Made by a program: the position numbers and the translations under genes. From assembly GCF_947250775.1 (NCBI RefSeq), contig NZ_OX366349.1:620001-684000 (forward strand): a stretch of 64,000 nucleotides of DNA, in the 5' to 3' direction. The notes under the pieces were generated by a model that saw only the letters and a list, made by a program, of their open reading frames with translations, did no database searches and was not told where the DNA came from. The number at the start of each line of letters is the position of its first letter. Positions within the stretch are counted from its first letter, which is position 1. Of this stretch, positions 49,809 to 59,026 are shown one piece after another. The stretch comes from Wolbachia endosymbiont (group A) of Rhinocyllus conicus (GTDB lineage Bacteria; Pseudomonadota; Alphaproteobacteria; Rickettsiales; Anaplasmataceae).

Positions 49809-50276
49809 ATGGAATTAGCAGTAGGAAATAATGCACCTGATTTTAGCTTACCAACAGATTCTGGTGAAAATTTATCATTGAGTGAATTTTTTGATAAAAA
49901 AAATGTAGTTCTTTATTTTTATCCTAAAGACGATACTCCGGGTTGTAGGATGGAGGCAAAAGGCTTTAGAGATAAAATAGATGATTTTTCTTCCCTTGAC
50001 ACAGTGATAATTGGTGTATCAAAAGATAGTGTTAAGCGCCACGCTAACTTCAAAGCAAAATATTCTCTGCCATTTTCCTTAGTTTCTGATGAGAATGCTG
50101 AAATGTTGGAAAAATATGGTGTTTGGGTAGAGAAAAGTATGTTTTGCAAAAAGTATATGGGAATAGAGCGCACTACTTTTTTAATAGATAAAAAAGGTAA
50201 AGTAGTGAAGATCTGGAAAAATGTAAAAGTTAGTGGGCATGTTGATGAGGTTCTGGAAGAAGTAAGGAGAATGTAA
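49809..50276 (+). CDS. bcp: Thioredoxin-dependent peroxiredoxin (Bcp/PrxQ type)
   Basis: It reduces hydroperoxides. The N-terminus MELAVGNNAPDFSLPTDSG is canonical for the family, and the peroxidatic Cys is in DDTPGCRMEAKGF. The usual resolving Cys five residues later is replaced (Lys), so it is a 1-Cys type. IGVSKDSVKRHANFKAKY, LPFSLVSDE and ERTTFLIDKKGK follow. The frame is open for 55 codons upstream because of a 72-bp tandem repeat (49626-49808), so longer forms may be made from two earlier start regions. It is followed by recF after 16 bp. Confidence 0.93.
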   Translation: MELAVGNNAPDFSLPTDSGENLSLSEFFDKKNVVLYFYPKDDTPGCRMEAKGFRDKIDDFSSLDTVIIGVSKDSVKRHANFKAKYSLPFSLVSDENAEMLEKYGVWVEKSMFCKKYMGIERTTFLIDKKGKVVKIWKNVKVSGHVDEVLEEVRRM

Positions 50277-50292
50277 ACTAAAGAATAGGTTA

Positions 50293-51372
50293 ATGGCTAC
50301 CCATTGCTACATAAAAAAGCTGAAATTACATAATTTTCGTAGCCACTCAAACTTTGAACTGGATTCAGATGATAGCTCAGTTGTAATAACTGGCGAAAAT
50401 GGTATTGGTAAAACTAATATACTTGAAGCAATCTCGTTGCTTGCTAAAAGCAATGGAATGAAAAAAGCAAAAGCCAGTGAGATACAAAATAGATTCAGTA
50501 ATGAAGATTGGGTAGTGCACTATGATTTTTTTAATGGAACGGATTTTAATTCAATTGGTATCGCAAAGAGTTTTGATAAGAAACTAATACAAATTGATGG
50601 AAAAACGCAATCAAGTTATTCATCTCTGTATAAGATATCCAATGTAATATGGCTGATTCCACAAATGGACTATGTTCTTCTTAATTCTCCAAGTGACAGA
50701 TTAAAATTTTTAGACCGTATAGTTTCACTGTTTGAAGAAAATTACACTTGCTGCTACATGAAATATAGAAAAGCTAAACATGAGCGAAGTAAACTATTGA
50801 GGGAGAACATTTTGAACAAAAACTGGTTCTCTAGTCTTGAAAACATAATGGCCGTTAATGCAGTTAGTATTTTACATATGCGATCGTCTGTTTTAAAAAT
50901 ATTACAAGATACAATTGATAACCATTCCAGTAAGCTTTTTCCGAAGGCAAGTTTGAAATTCAGCAGCCAGCTAACTTTGGACGATACTGCAGAATACTTT
51001 CAGAATCGTCTAAAGGAAAACAGAGAAAAAGATTCATTGACTGGTAGAGTAACCCTTGGTGTGCATAACGATAATTTTCGGGTTTTTTGTCAAAAAAGAA
51101 ACGTACCAATAAATCTGTGCTCCACTGGAGAACAAAAGTTATTACTGCTTTCTATTATTTTATCCAGTGTAAAAGCAAGGTGTATTCATTACAATAAGGC
51201 ACCACTTCTTCTACTTGATGATATAATGTCTCATCTGGATAAACATTACAGAAAGGCGTTAATAGAGGAAGTGTTAAGTATTCAATGTCAAACTTGGATA
51301 ACTGATGTAAATCAAGATAATTTCAATAGCTATCTTTATTCTTTCAAGTTTTTTGAATTGTTAAGTAAATAA
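50293..51372 (+). CDS. recF: DNA replication and repair protein RecF
   Basis: RecF is an SMC-like ATPase that loads RecA at single-strand gaps with RecO and RecR. Walker A is GENGIGKTN (about residue 34), the signature is STGEQKLLLLSI, and Walker B is PLLLLDDIMSHLD. The N-terminus IKKLKLHNFRSHSNFEL is typical. The length of 359 is normal. It is placed 16 bp after the peroxiredoxin gene and may be cotranscribed. Confidence 0.95.
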   Translation: MATHCYIKKLKLHNFRSHSNFELDSDDSSVVITGENGIGKTNILEAISLLAKSNGMKKAKASEIQNRFSNEDWVVHYDFFNGTDFNSIGIAKSFDKKLIQIDGKTQSSYSSLYKISNVIWLIPQMDYVLLNSPSDRLKFLDRIVSLFEENYTCCYMKYRKAKHERSKLLRENILNKNWFSSLENIMAVNAVSILHMRSSVLKILQDTIDNHSSKLFPKASLKFSSQLTLDDTAEYFQNRLKENREKDSLTGRVTLGVHNDNFRVFCQKRNVPINLCSTGEQKLLLLSIILSSVKARCIHYNKAPLLLLDDIMSHLDKHYRKALIEEVLSIQCQTWITDVNQDNFNSYLYSFKFFELLSK

Positions 51373-51661
51373 GTGACAATATTCTTCTGCAAAAGGAAAG
51401 AAATACTTACGTCCTTGGTCTTTTATTATATGACTGTGACCTTACCCAGATGATATGAATAAGTATTGCTTGGTTGAAAGCAAGAGAAGATAATAACTTT
51501 TCAGAGTGGATAGGTGGCAGGTTGGTACTCCTTTTGAGGCACTTTCTGCTCTTACATGGAGTGTAGGAAGAAGACCTCGTGACCCAGATTCTGCCACCGG
51601 CGAGGCTCACAAAATGTGATGACCTCGTATAGGAGTTTGGAACAACCGGTACTCTGATATA
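51373..51661. other. Intergenic debris upstream of an IS110 fragment
   Basis: TGACCTTACCCAG at about 51433 is an IS3-type end, followed by a stretch also seen at 47400-47440 (GCTTGGTTGAAAGCAAGAGA-like). From about 51510, GC-richer sequence (GGAAGAAGACCTCGTGACCC, then GCCACCGGCGAGGCTC) precedes the transposase fragment and may be the non-coding end of the same IS110 element. No gene is seen. Confidence 0.5.
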
Positions 51662-52024
51662 TTGAAATATGCAATTGGAGGAAAAAATGCGTCACATTGG
51701 AGTTATACTAATAGCTTTACTGCTTGTTATCTGCAAGAAGGGAAGCCAGAGTATATTCAAACGTTTTGCTTAAAAGACTTGGATAATTTTATCGAAAATC
51801 TTCAAGAAACAGATAAAGTGGCTATAGAAGCAACAGGCAATAGCTGTTTCTTTTATGATGCAGTTTCACCTTACGTTAAGCGTGTGGTAATAGTCGCTCC
51901 CGGACAGTTTGAAGTTGTGCGCTGCTCTATACACAAAACAGACAAGCATGATGCAAGAGCTATTGCTTTCTTTCTAAGCAAAGATATGTTGCCTGAGGCA
52001 AGGCATAAAAGCAAACAATGTTAG
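51662..52024 (+). pseudogene. N-terminal fragment of an IS110-family transposase
   Basis: The DEDD domain is recognised in VAIEATGNSCFFYDAV, VKRVVIVAPGQFEVV and HKTDKHDARAIAFFLSKDMLP. The first catalytic Asp is missing (YAIGGKNAS in place of GID-type). The C-terminal half is absent because another IS remnant follows at 52040. It is a different subtype from the IS110 at 31223. Confidence 0.8.
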
Positions 52025-52039
52025 CAGTTATAGTATTTT

Positions 52040-52490
52040 CTAAAACGAATGATAAACGTCTAAAATGGTATTACCAACTAAAAGGTGTAAGTCTGTACAT
52101 TGATGCATTAGAGGTCTGAGGCGACTTTTGATGGTGTGCCAACAATGCTCTATCGGATTTAGATCAGGTGAATATGTTGGAAGATAAAGCAAATGACACC
52201 CAAAAGACTCTATTAATGACTTTGTTTTGGGAGTTTTATGGAATGTAGCATTATCCATAACTATGGTTGTATTACGCTGCAATTGTGGTTCGCTCTAACC
52301 ATACATTATTACACCCTCCTGTGAAGGTCATTGGTGCAATAAACTTCTTTTTAATCCATCCACCTATTATACTCACTCTTTCCCGCTTTTTTCCTGGAAC
52401 ATCAGCATATATTTTTTCTCCTCTTGGAGCTCGTGCATATTCTCAGTATAGAATATATTATACCTTTATCATTCGCTTTTGAAAATACTA
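52040..52490 (-). pseudogene. DDE_3 (IS630-like) transposase fragment
   Basis: The C-terminal part (52040-52282) has IVMDNATFHKTPKTKSLI and LYLPTYSPDLNPIEHCWHTIK, i.e. the second D and the E. Further 5' codons on the minus strand (EEKIYADVPGKKRERVSIIG, then GWIKKKFIAPMTF) continue in a shifted frame up to about 52490. The N-terminal helix-turn-helix is missing. Confidence 0.8.
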
Positions 52491-52629
52491 TAAAACAGAA
52501 ACAAAAGTGCTGTTTATTGCAGCTTTTGGGTAATTTAATGGTAAAAATTTTAGAGAGAAATTTTATACACTATCACTGATATTTTCCCTTAAGTTGACGC
52601 CATTGCCTGAACAGATACACTCGGATTTT
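52491..52629. other. Short intergenic gap downstream of leuS
   Basis: AT-rich, with no gene or clear terminator. Contains weak similarity only to transposon ends. Confidence 0.4.
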
Positions 52630-55137
52630 TTATATAACTATATTTACTATCTTATTTGGTACAGCATATACAGTGCGAACTTTGCTTTGACCGATCTTAC
52701 TGGACACAGAGTCTATCGCTATTTTCTTCAATTCTTCTTGAGGTAAGTTAATTGCTACCTTTATTGTTGTGCGTAATTTTCCATTGATTTGCACTGCTAT
52801 AGTTACCGTATCGTCAACTAATAATGATTCATCAGCTTTTGGCCAAGGTTGACCTCCTATTTCTTGCCATAGGCTTTCAGCTAGATGTGGTATGAATGGT
52901 TCGATTACTCTGATTAATATACATATACCTTCATCAATAAGAGATTTTCCAGTTTTTACATCTATTTCAGCTATTAAGTTCGTCATCTCACGAAATTTTG
53001 CCACTACACAGTTTAATCTGCAGTTTTCCAAGTCATCTGTAAGTCCGTGTAAGAGTTTATGAATTTTTTTTCTGTACTCTAGAAGTCCACCCGTAATACT
53101 TTCATTATCATAGTGTATATTTACAGGTCTCAGCTGCATGACCATACGCCACAATTTATTTACATAACGAGAACAACCTTCCACGCCATCATCGGACCAT
53201 TCCATATCTTTTTCTGGAGGAGTGTCGGACAACACAAACAAGCGAGCAGTATCAGCACCATACTTTTCTATGATAAAATTTGGATCAACTGTGTTCTTTT
53301 TCGACTTGCTCATTTTTTCAACTTTGCCCACTTGAACCTTAGCTCCTTGTGCAATCAACTCTTTTGCTTCTGCGGGAAATAGCCACTTACCATTTTCGTC
53401 TTTATAAGTTGCATGGCAGACCATTCCTTGAGTGATTAAAGTAGAGAAAGGCTCTTTAATAGCAAAATAGCCACATTTGGTTAAAGCACGGCAGAAAAAT
53501 CGTGAGTAAAGCAAATGCAGAATTGCATGTTCTATCCCACCTATATAATAATCAACAGGCATAAAACGATTACATGCATCTTTGTCTATTGATTTATCTT
53601 CACTACAGAATGCAGCAAAATACCAGGAAGACTCAAAAAAGGTGTCGAATGTATCAGTTTCACGCTCTGCTTGCTTTCCACATTTTGGGCAATCAACGAA
53701 CTTCCAAGTTGGGTGCTTATCCAGCGGATTGCCACCACTTGTAAATTCTACATCTGCAGGTAGAACTACAGGAAGGTCTTTTTCTGGCACTTGCACAGTT
53801 CCACAATCTTTACAATATATTATAGGTATAGGGCATCCCCAATAACGTTGTCTCGAAATTCCCCAATCATGTAAACGATAGTTTGTTGTTTTCTCACCTA
53901 TCCCTTTTTCTTTGAGCTTTTTAATGATTACTTCCTTTGCTCTACTTACCGTTAATCCGTTTAAGAATTCAGAATTGAACATTACCCCATCGCCAGTATA
54001 CGCCTCCTTTGTCATCCCAGTGCTTCGACACTGGGATCCATTGTAAGAATTCTGGATTCCAGCGTCACGCGCTGGAATGACACCTAAGTGGGCTGAAGAA
54101 ATAACGGGAATAATCGGCAAATTATATTTCTGTACAAATTCAAAATCACGCTGATCATGTGCAGGGCAACCAAAAATCGCGCCTTCCCCATATTCCATCA
54201 ACACAAAATTCGCTATGTAAAGCGGCAATTCCTTATCAAGAAATGGATGCTTAACGTTTAATCCGGTGTAAACTCCTATTTTTTCATCATTCTCCCCATT
54301 TGTTTTTATGTTATCGATAAAGTCCTGTATTTCTTTATTTTTTAAATCCTGCACAATAGGGTGCTCTGCTGCCACTGCACAAAAAGAAGCCCCAAATAAA
54401 GTATGAGGATAAGTTGTAAAAACCTTCAATTTCTTATTTAAGCCAACTACTTCAAACTCTATAGTTGCTCCTTCAGATTTTCCTATCCAACGCTCCTGCA
54501 TTGTTTTGACTTTTTCTGGCCAATTTTTCAAACTTTGCAGGCACTTGAGTAAGTCTTCAGCGAAATCAGTAATCTTTAAAAACCATTGGGACAACTTACG
54601 TTTTTCAACAACTGCACCTGATCGCCACCCTTTTCCATCAACCACCTGTTCATTTGCAAGCACTGTTTGGTCCACTGGATCCCAGTTAACCCATGACTCT
54701 TTTCGATAGGCAAGCCCATGCTTTAAAAAATCCAGGAAAAATTTTTGTTCGTGTTTGTAGTAATCAGGCTCACATGTGGAGAGTTCACGCTCCCAATTAT
54801 AAGAAAGACCTATAGATTTCAACTGTGTACGCATATTATCTATATTCTCTTTTGTCCATGTTTCAGGGCTAATATTATTGTCCCTTGCTGCATTTTCAGC
54901 TGGTAATCCAAACGCATCCCAGCCAATTGGATGCAAAACCTCAAATCCACGAGCTCTCTTGTAACGCGCTATCACATCCCCTATTGCATAGTTACGTAAG
55001 TGCCCCATATGAATTTTACCGGATGGATATGGAAACATCTCCAATACGTAACATTTCTCTTGTTCACTATTCTTGCTTACAGAAAAATCCCATTTATCTT
55101 GATAAAATTTTTCAACACTTTTAAAATCATATTTCAT
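52630..55137 (-). CDS. leuS: Leucyl-tRNA synthetase
   Basis: It charges tRNA-Leu. The class I motifs are PSGKIHMGHLRN (HIGH type) near residue 40 and VEKMSKSKKNTV (KMSKS). Also typical are RYWGCPIPIIYC, CPKCGKQAERETDTFDTF and the editing-domain TTYPHTLFGASF. A palindromic repeat pair of about 85 bp is inserted in frame at 54005-54090 (about residues 349-377, VIPARDAGIQ and QCRSTGMTKE), in a surface-loop position between PIIPVIS and AYTGDGVMFNS. It is upstream of nothing on its own operon; the lytM-like gene lies 12 bp before it on the same strand. Confidence 0.96.
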   Translation of the reverse strand: MKYDFKSVEKFYQDKWDFSVSKNSEQEKCYVLEMFPYPSGKIHMGHLRNYAIGDVIARYKRARGFEVLHPIGWDAFGLPAENAARDNNISPETWTKENIDNMRTQLKSIGLSYNWERELSTCEPDYYKHEQKFFLDFLKHGLAYRKESWVNWDPVDQTVLANEQVVDGKGWRSGAVVEKRKLSQWFLKITDFAEDLLKCLQSLKNWPEKVKTMQERWIGKSEGATIEFEVVGLNKKLKVFTTYPHTLFGASFCAVAAEHPIVQDLKNKEIQDFIDNIKTNGENDEKIGVYTGLNVKHPFLDKELPLYIANFVLMEYGEGAIFGCPAHDQRDFEFVQKYNLPIIPVISSAHLGVIPARDAGIQNSYNGSQCRSTGMTKEAYTGDGVMFNSEFLNGLTVSRAKEVIIKKLKEKGIGEKTTNYRLHDWGISRQRYWGCPIPIIYCKDCGTVQVPEKDLPVVLPADVEFTSGGNPLDKHPTWKFVDCPKCGKQAERETDTFDTFFESSWYFAAFCSEDKSIDKDACNRFMPVDYYIGGIEHAILHLLYSRFFCRALTKCGYFAIKEPFSTLITQGMVCHATYKDENGKWLFPAEAKELIAQGAKVQVGKVEKMSKSKKNTVDPNFIIEKYGADTARLFVLSDTPPEKDMEWSDDGVEGCSRYVNKLWRMVMQLRPVNIHYDNESITGGLLEYRKKIHKLLHGLTDDLENCRLNCVVAKFREMTNLIAEIDVKTGKSLIDEGICILIRVIEPFIPHLAESLWQEIGGQPWPKADESLLVDDTVTIAVQINGKLRTTIKVAINLPQEELKKIAIDSVSSKIGQSKVRTVYAVPNKIVNIVI
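54005..54090. repeat. Palindromic repeats inserted in frame in leuS
   Basis: Two palindromes stand side by side: CCCAGTGCTTCGACACTGGG and TTCCAGCGTCACGCGCTGGAA, separated by about 15 bp. Confidence 0.88.
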
Positions 55138-55149
55138 ATAAATCCAAAT

Positions 55150-55812
55150 TCAATTACAGTTCACATGCATCAAAGGATCAACCGCTTGGCCATTATGCCG
55201 TATTGTGAAACACATCTGTGGATCTTTATCTTGTGTGCTTGATTTACCTGCAGATCCAATCACTTGACCTTGCTTTACTTTATCACCAATTTCAACATGT
55301 ATGTTTTTTAAATAGGAGTACACAGTCATGTAATTATCTTTGTGTTCTACTATAATTAAATTTCCATACCATCTCAGCCCTTTGCCTACATATACCACTT
55401 TGCCGGGTGCAGAGGCAACTACATTCGTTCCATTTTGAGCAGCAATTTTTATGCCATCCTTACACATTTCATCAGAAGAGGTAGCTGAAATAACTGTACC
55501 TTTAACTGGCATTACAAATTTGCAATTTACCCCCACGTTTTGTGCATTATTGTTATCTTTGTATATCCTGTTTATGATGGCTTTTCTATTTTCTTTTTTT
55601 ATTAAAGGCTCCCTAATTAAATGGTACTCTCTTGTATATTCCAGCTCTCTTTTTCCGTAAAATTCTTCGCCTTTAAGCAGCACAGGTGCAGGTTTTTGCA
55701 GGCCACAGCCTATTAATATTGCTAATAATATAAGAAATGAAGCTATATGCCACATTTTAGATATATCAACTCTCACAAAACTCCAAAATTTTAGCGAGAC
55801 GTAGTGTTTCAC
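55150..55812 (-). CDS. LytM/M23-like lipoprotein (NlpD/EnvC type, probably non-catalytic)
   Basis: A basic N-terminus and hydrophobic stretch ending in the lipobox LAILIGC suggest an outer-membrane or periplasmic lipoprotein. The M23 fold is seen from about residue 100: FVMPVKGTVIS, GIKIAAQNGTNVVASAPGKVVYVGKGLRWYGNLI, and YLKNIHVEIGDKVKQGQVIG. The metal-binding residues of M23 peptidases are replaced (DEMCKDG in place of HxGxD, YSYLKN in place of YxHL, MCFTIR in place of LHFEIR). It probably activates an amidase rather than cutting wall itself. It starts with GTG overlapping the merR-like stop; an internal ATG at 55755 is less likely because it lacks positive residues before the hydrophobic stretch. 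Confidence 0.85.
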   Translation of the reverse strand: MKHYVSLKFWSFVRVDISKMWHIASFLILLAILIGCGLQKPAPVLLKGEEFYGKRELEYTREYHLIREPLIKKENRKAIINRIYKDNNNAQNVGVNCKFVMPVKGTVISATSSDEMCKDGIKIAAQNGTNVVASAPGKVVYVGKGLRWYGNLIIVEHKDNYMTVYSYLKNIHVEIGDKVKQGQVIGSAGKSSTQDKDPQMCFTIRHNGQAVDPLMHVNCN

Positions 55813-56144
55813 GCCTGTTCGTTACTTTCCTCGTTATTTATTTTACTAGTTAAATAATCCCTCAAATCGGTAAGTTCTTGCAACAAATTCTTTGGATCAC
55901 GATTGACTTTTATATCATTACCAAATTCTTTTTGCACTCCTTTTATTGTATATCCTTTATCATGTAGCATGTATTTTACTTTCTTTATGGCCTCTATACA
56001 CTTAAGATCATATAGCCTTCTTCCTTTACGCTTTGTAGGCTTAATTTGATGAAATTGACCTTCCCAAAATCTTAAAACATGCTGTTCCAAATGTAGCTCT
56101 TCAGCTACTTCCCCAATCGTATAAAATAATTTTTCCTTATTCAT
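55809..56144 (-). CDS. MerR-family transcriptional regulator
   Basis: This 111-residue protein has a MerR winged helix (TIGEVAEELHLEQHVLRFWEGQF, KRKGRRLYDLKCIEAIKKVKYML and GYTIKGVQKEFG). The dimerisation helix is short and no metal-binding cysteines are present. In alphaproteobacteria a MerR-like gene of this type commonly follows ihfA, as here; the two overlap by one base. The lipoprotein gene follows with a 4-bp overlap. Confidence 0.92.
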   Translation of the reverse strand: MNKEKLFYTIGEVAEELHLEQHVLRFWEGQFHQIKPTKRKGRRLYDLKCIEAIKKVKYMLHDKGYTIKGVQKEFGNDIKVNRDPKNLLQELTDLRDYLTSKINNEESNEQA

Positions 56145-56449
56145 TAATTATTGATTAATTTTTTTATAATTTTTGAAGGCCTAAAAGAAATTGAATTTCT
56201 TGCCTGAATCATCACTTTCTCTGATGTATTTGGTATATTTCCTGGTCTTTCCTTCTTTTTCTTAACCAAGAATGTTCCAAATGACGATATTTTTACTATT
56301 CCATCCTTTACCAAGCTTGTCTTTATTTCGTTCAATATATCATCTATTATCGAAGCAGAGTCTTCCTTTGATAATCCTATTTCTTGGTTTATATTTTCAG
56401 CTATCGTTGCCTTAGTTACTGTTGTGTCTTTTGTTGTAACGTGATCCAT
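56144..56449 (-). CDS. ihfA: Integration host factor alpha / HU-family DNA-bending protein
   Basis: It bends DNA and organises the nucleoid. The core is TKATIAENINQEIGLSKEDSA, ILNEIKTSLVKDGIVKISSFGTF and the DNA-binding arm RPGNIPNTSEKV, then ISFRPSKIIKKLI. It fits the alpha subunit by its place before merR. The protein has 101 residues. The operon is ihfA-merR-lytM-leuS, all on the minus strand and closely spaced. Confidence 0.92.
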   Translation of the reverse strand: MDHVTTKDTTVTKATIAENINQEIGLSKEDSASIIDDILNEIKTSLVKDGIVKISSFGTFLVKKKKERPGNIPNTSEKVMIQARNSISFRPSKIIKKLINN

Positions 56450-56509
56450 TATTGATAAATATTACAATACATAAATATAATATAGCAATCGACTCGAGAT
56501 TCAGCTACT

Positions 56510-57697
56510 TTATTTTTTAGGGTATGTCTCTTCTGTAGCATAATTTAAAATACTAGCAACTGCCAACATTACAAATATTGCAAAAAGCGCCATTTGATGA
56601 TCTGTAAAAAGTGCTAGCATTGACACTATAATTCCGCTGACAATAAACATAAACCCATTGATAATGGATGATGATGTGCTAATGTATTTTCGTTTCACAA
56701 TCTCGCTGCCGACAGTAAAATTAAGCATATGTCCTCCCGCAAAAAACCCGAACATTAACATACAAAAGTACACAACGTGGACTGTTAAGTGGCTGCACAA
56801 CAAAATAATCATTGAAATACCTTGTAACAGAGCAAAAGCAGAGATTACATGCCTTCTATTTTTAAATAGATTTGAGATTCGATCTGCAATTGGAGCACCA
56901 ACTGCAAGACCAAGCCATAATATTGCGGTTGCTACACCTGACTCCACTGCATCAAGTTCTAAGTTGCTCAGTAACCTTGGAGCCCACAAGGTATTCAGTG
57001 CTAAAAATGTTCCAAAAGTAATAGCACCCACCACTGAAGTTATCCAGATATCTCTTAATTTTAGCACTGTGAGTACAGAGCACATTACTGTTCTTATAGA
57101 GCTTTTTATTGTGCATTCTTCTGAACTGCTTTCTGGAAGTGTGTTTGGACAAAAAAGCGTAAGTACAAATATCAACACACCAAATAGTATTATGCATACA
57201 ATCAGATTCTTCCAATCTGCACCTTCAGCAAGCAAGCTAGAGAACAACATTTGAATCACCAAAGCGGAAAGACTTGAAATTGTCTGCACTAGTGAAAACA
57301 TTAATCCAAATTGGGCAACGGAAAAACATATGCTACTTGTATGAGCAGCACCAATAAAACCAAATGATGCTCCAGTTGCAATCAATACTTGAGATAAAAT
57401 CAAATGGGAAAAATTGTCACTATTAATAAGGACAAAAAACCCCAAGATCATAGTTGATAACGAGAAAAAATAAATTTTTTTACTGGAAAAAACATTAAAC
57501 GTTGCCCCACTAAAAAATTGTAAGATAGCAAAAGTCCAAGTATATACTGAGTTAGCTAGCGCAACTTGCGCGATTGTAAGTCCAAGTTCTTTTTCAAGAT
57601 TCACACTTATAAAAGTATAAACTATCTGAATATTGCTGAATATAACAACCAAGTTACTGATCAGCCAAATGAACCAAACCTTAGCTCTGCTTTCCAT
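56510..57697 (-). CDS. MFS transporter
   Basis: It has 395 residues and about 12 hydrophobic helices. The first loop between helices 2 and 3 reads FSGATFNVFSSKKIYF (a degenerate MFS signature), and GAPIADRISNLFKNRRHVI is the equivalent loop in the second half. The substrate cannot be told. It lies upstream of ihfA on the same strand but 60 bp away. Confidence 0.88.
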   Translation of the reverse strand: MESRAKVWFIWLISNLVVIFSNIQIVYTFISVNLEKELGLTIAQVALANSVYTWTFAILQFFSGATFNVFSSKKIYFFSLSTMILGFFVLINSDNFSHLILSQVLIATGASFGFIGAAHTSSICFSVAQFGLMFSLVQTISSLSALVIQMLFSSLLAEGADWKNLIVCIILFGVLIFVLTLFCPNTLPESSSEECTIKSSIRTVMCSVLTVLKLRDIWITSVVGAITFGTFLALNTLWAPRLLSNLELDAVESGVATAILWLGLAVGAPIADRISNLFKNRRHVISAFALLQGISMIILLCSHLTVHVVYFCMLMFGFFAGGHMLNFTVGSEIVKRKYISTSSSIINGFMFIVSGIIVSMLALFTDHQMALFAIFVMLAVASILNYATEETYPKK

Positions 57698-57837
57698 AAG
57701 ATTTATTTTTATAAGTAATCTATTAGAAATTTAACACTAAGTCTCTTTTTAAGCTATTGTTTCCTGAATAAGTGCTGGACTTGACTTCCTTTAGCTTTAT
57801 TGTACAATTAAATAATTTTATTCTAGAGGTTGGTAAT

Positions 57838-58170
57838 ATGGCACCACAAGATAAATCTCAATTCAAAAAGTTTGACAATATATTAGCAAGAATAAGTGAC
57901 ACCATTGATTCTGGTAAGGGTGATTCTATTGAGATTTATGATGAAATAAAAAATTAGCTGAGAGAAGAACTTAATAATGTATATGAAGAATGGAAAAGTG
58001 GTGAATTTAATCCAAACTTCAGATTCAAATTAGATGATGGTTATGAAGTAGAAACAACGCTACTGCACATTTCCATTCAATGCAGGAAAAGTGCTGCATG
58101 TGCACCACTAGTCCAATGCTTGTTAGATCAGGGAGCTGATCCCAACGTACAAGATAGTCCTTATAGTGGT
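57838..58170 (+). pseudogene. Ankyrin-repeat protein, N-terminal fragment with internal stop
   Basis: GAGG precedes the ATG at 57838. The first 39 codons run to a TAG at 57955; the frame then continues (REELNNVYEEWKSGEFNPN) into an ankyrin repeat (TLLHISIQCRKSACAPLVQ, then CLLDQGADPNVQD) up to about 58170, where IS630-derived sequence begins. The rest of the gene is absent from this side. Confidence 0.8.
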
Positions 58171-58831
58171 TTTACCTTAACCTGTGTCCTAATGCCTTTT
58201 TTAAACCACCCGTGTCCAATCTTTGAATGTGTGCCAAACCGCGATTCATCGAAGAAAAACAGCTCTTTTTCAGGATACATGACAATAGTTTCATTAAGAT
58301 TTTTTTTTAAACTCCTCTTGTTTACTTTTATCTTGTCCGTTATGCACTGGTCTTGGTGTGATATATGAGAATTTCATTCTTTGCATATTACGGTGTACTG
58401 TAGACTTGCTAAACCAAACCTTTCCTGAATTTTTATTCTCGTTTCTTTAATGGTAATGTTGGGATTTTCTTGTATCCATGCTTCAACTTGTTCACGTTGA
58501 CTTTGGTTCAATATAGTTTTTCTACGGCGTTGAGGTGGAGCAAATAATTTTTCTTCTCTGCCAAATTTTAGGTCATGCAGTAAGTGCCTTTCTTGAAATG
58601 CAACATATTTTTGCTACGGCTGTTATACTATGCTTTTTTGCTGCAATTACAGCATTTAGTTTTTTTGCAACATATGCATTATTTCTTACTTTCTTCAGCA
58701 TTTCTTTTGCTCACTTTTTCATCCAATAATTTTGATCTTAATGCCATTTAAACCTCGCTATTTTACTTACTCCAGTATGGCTTTTTTCCATTATTGTCTA
58801 TCCGTTACTTGTATAGCGGGAATTGGTATAA
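58170..58831 (-). mobile_element. IS630-family remnant
   Basis: It matches the IS630 at 38934-40034, minus strand, from the FDESRFGTHSKIGHG region back to the start (MALRSKLLDE) and the GGGAATTGGTAT terminal repeat. Several frameshifts are present and the C-terminal half is missing. It truncates the ankyrin pseudogene. Confidence 0.82.
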
Positions 58832-59026
58832 CTAATTTACTTATCAACATATCCACTAACTATAATCTGTATACCGCTACACAGTTAGAAGTATTTTTTG
58901 ATTTTACAATACAGCTTGAGATTCAATTTTTATAATTTTCTTGTTGACTAGCCAGAAGGTACCTACCTTCTCGGCTTGCTGCTTTTGATAAAGTGTGGTT
59001 TTCAAGACCATATCAAATAGATCCTA
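58832..59026. other. Intergenic region between IS630 remnant and sensor kinase
   Basis: AT-rich. CTAGCCAGAAGGTACCTACCTTCTCGGCTTG near 58948 (given as two overlapping halves around GGTACC) contains an AGAAGGTA/TACCTTCT hairpin, a possible terminator for the kinase gene. No gene is seen. Confidence 0.4.

Noticed and set aside
56658..57254. 198-codon plus-strand frame opposite the MFS gene
   Set aside because: Antisense shadow of a clear transporter gene; no family resemblance.
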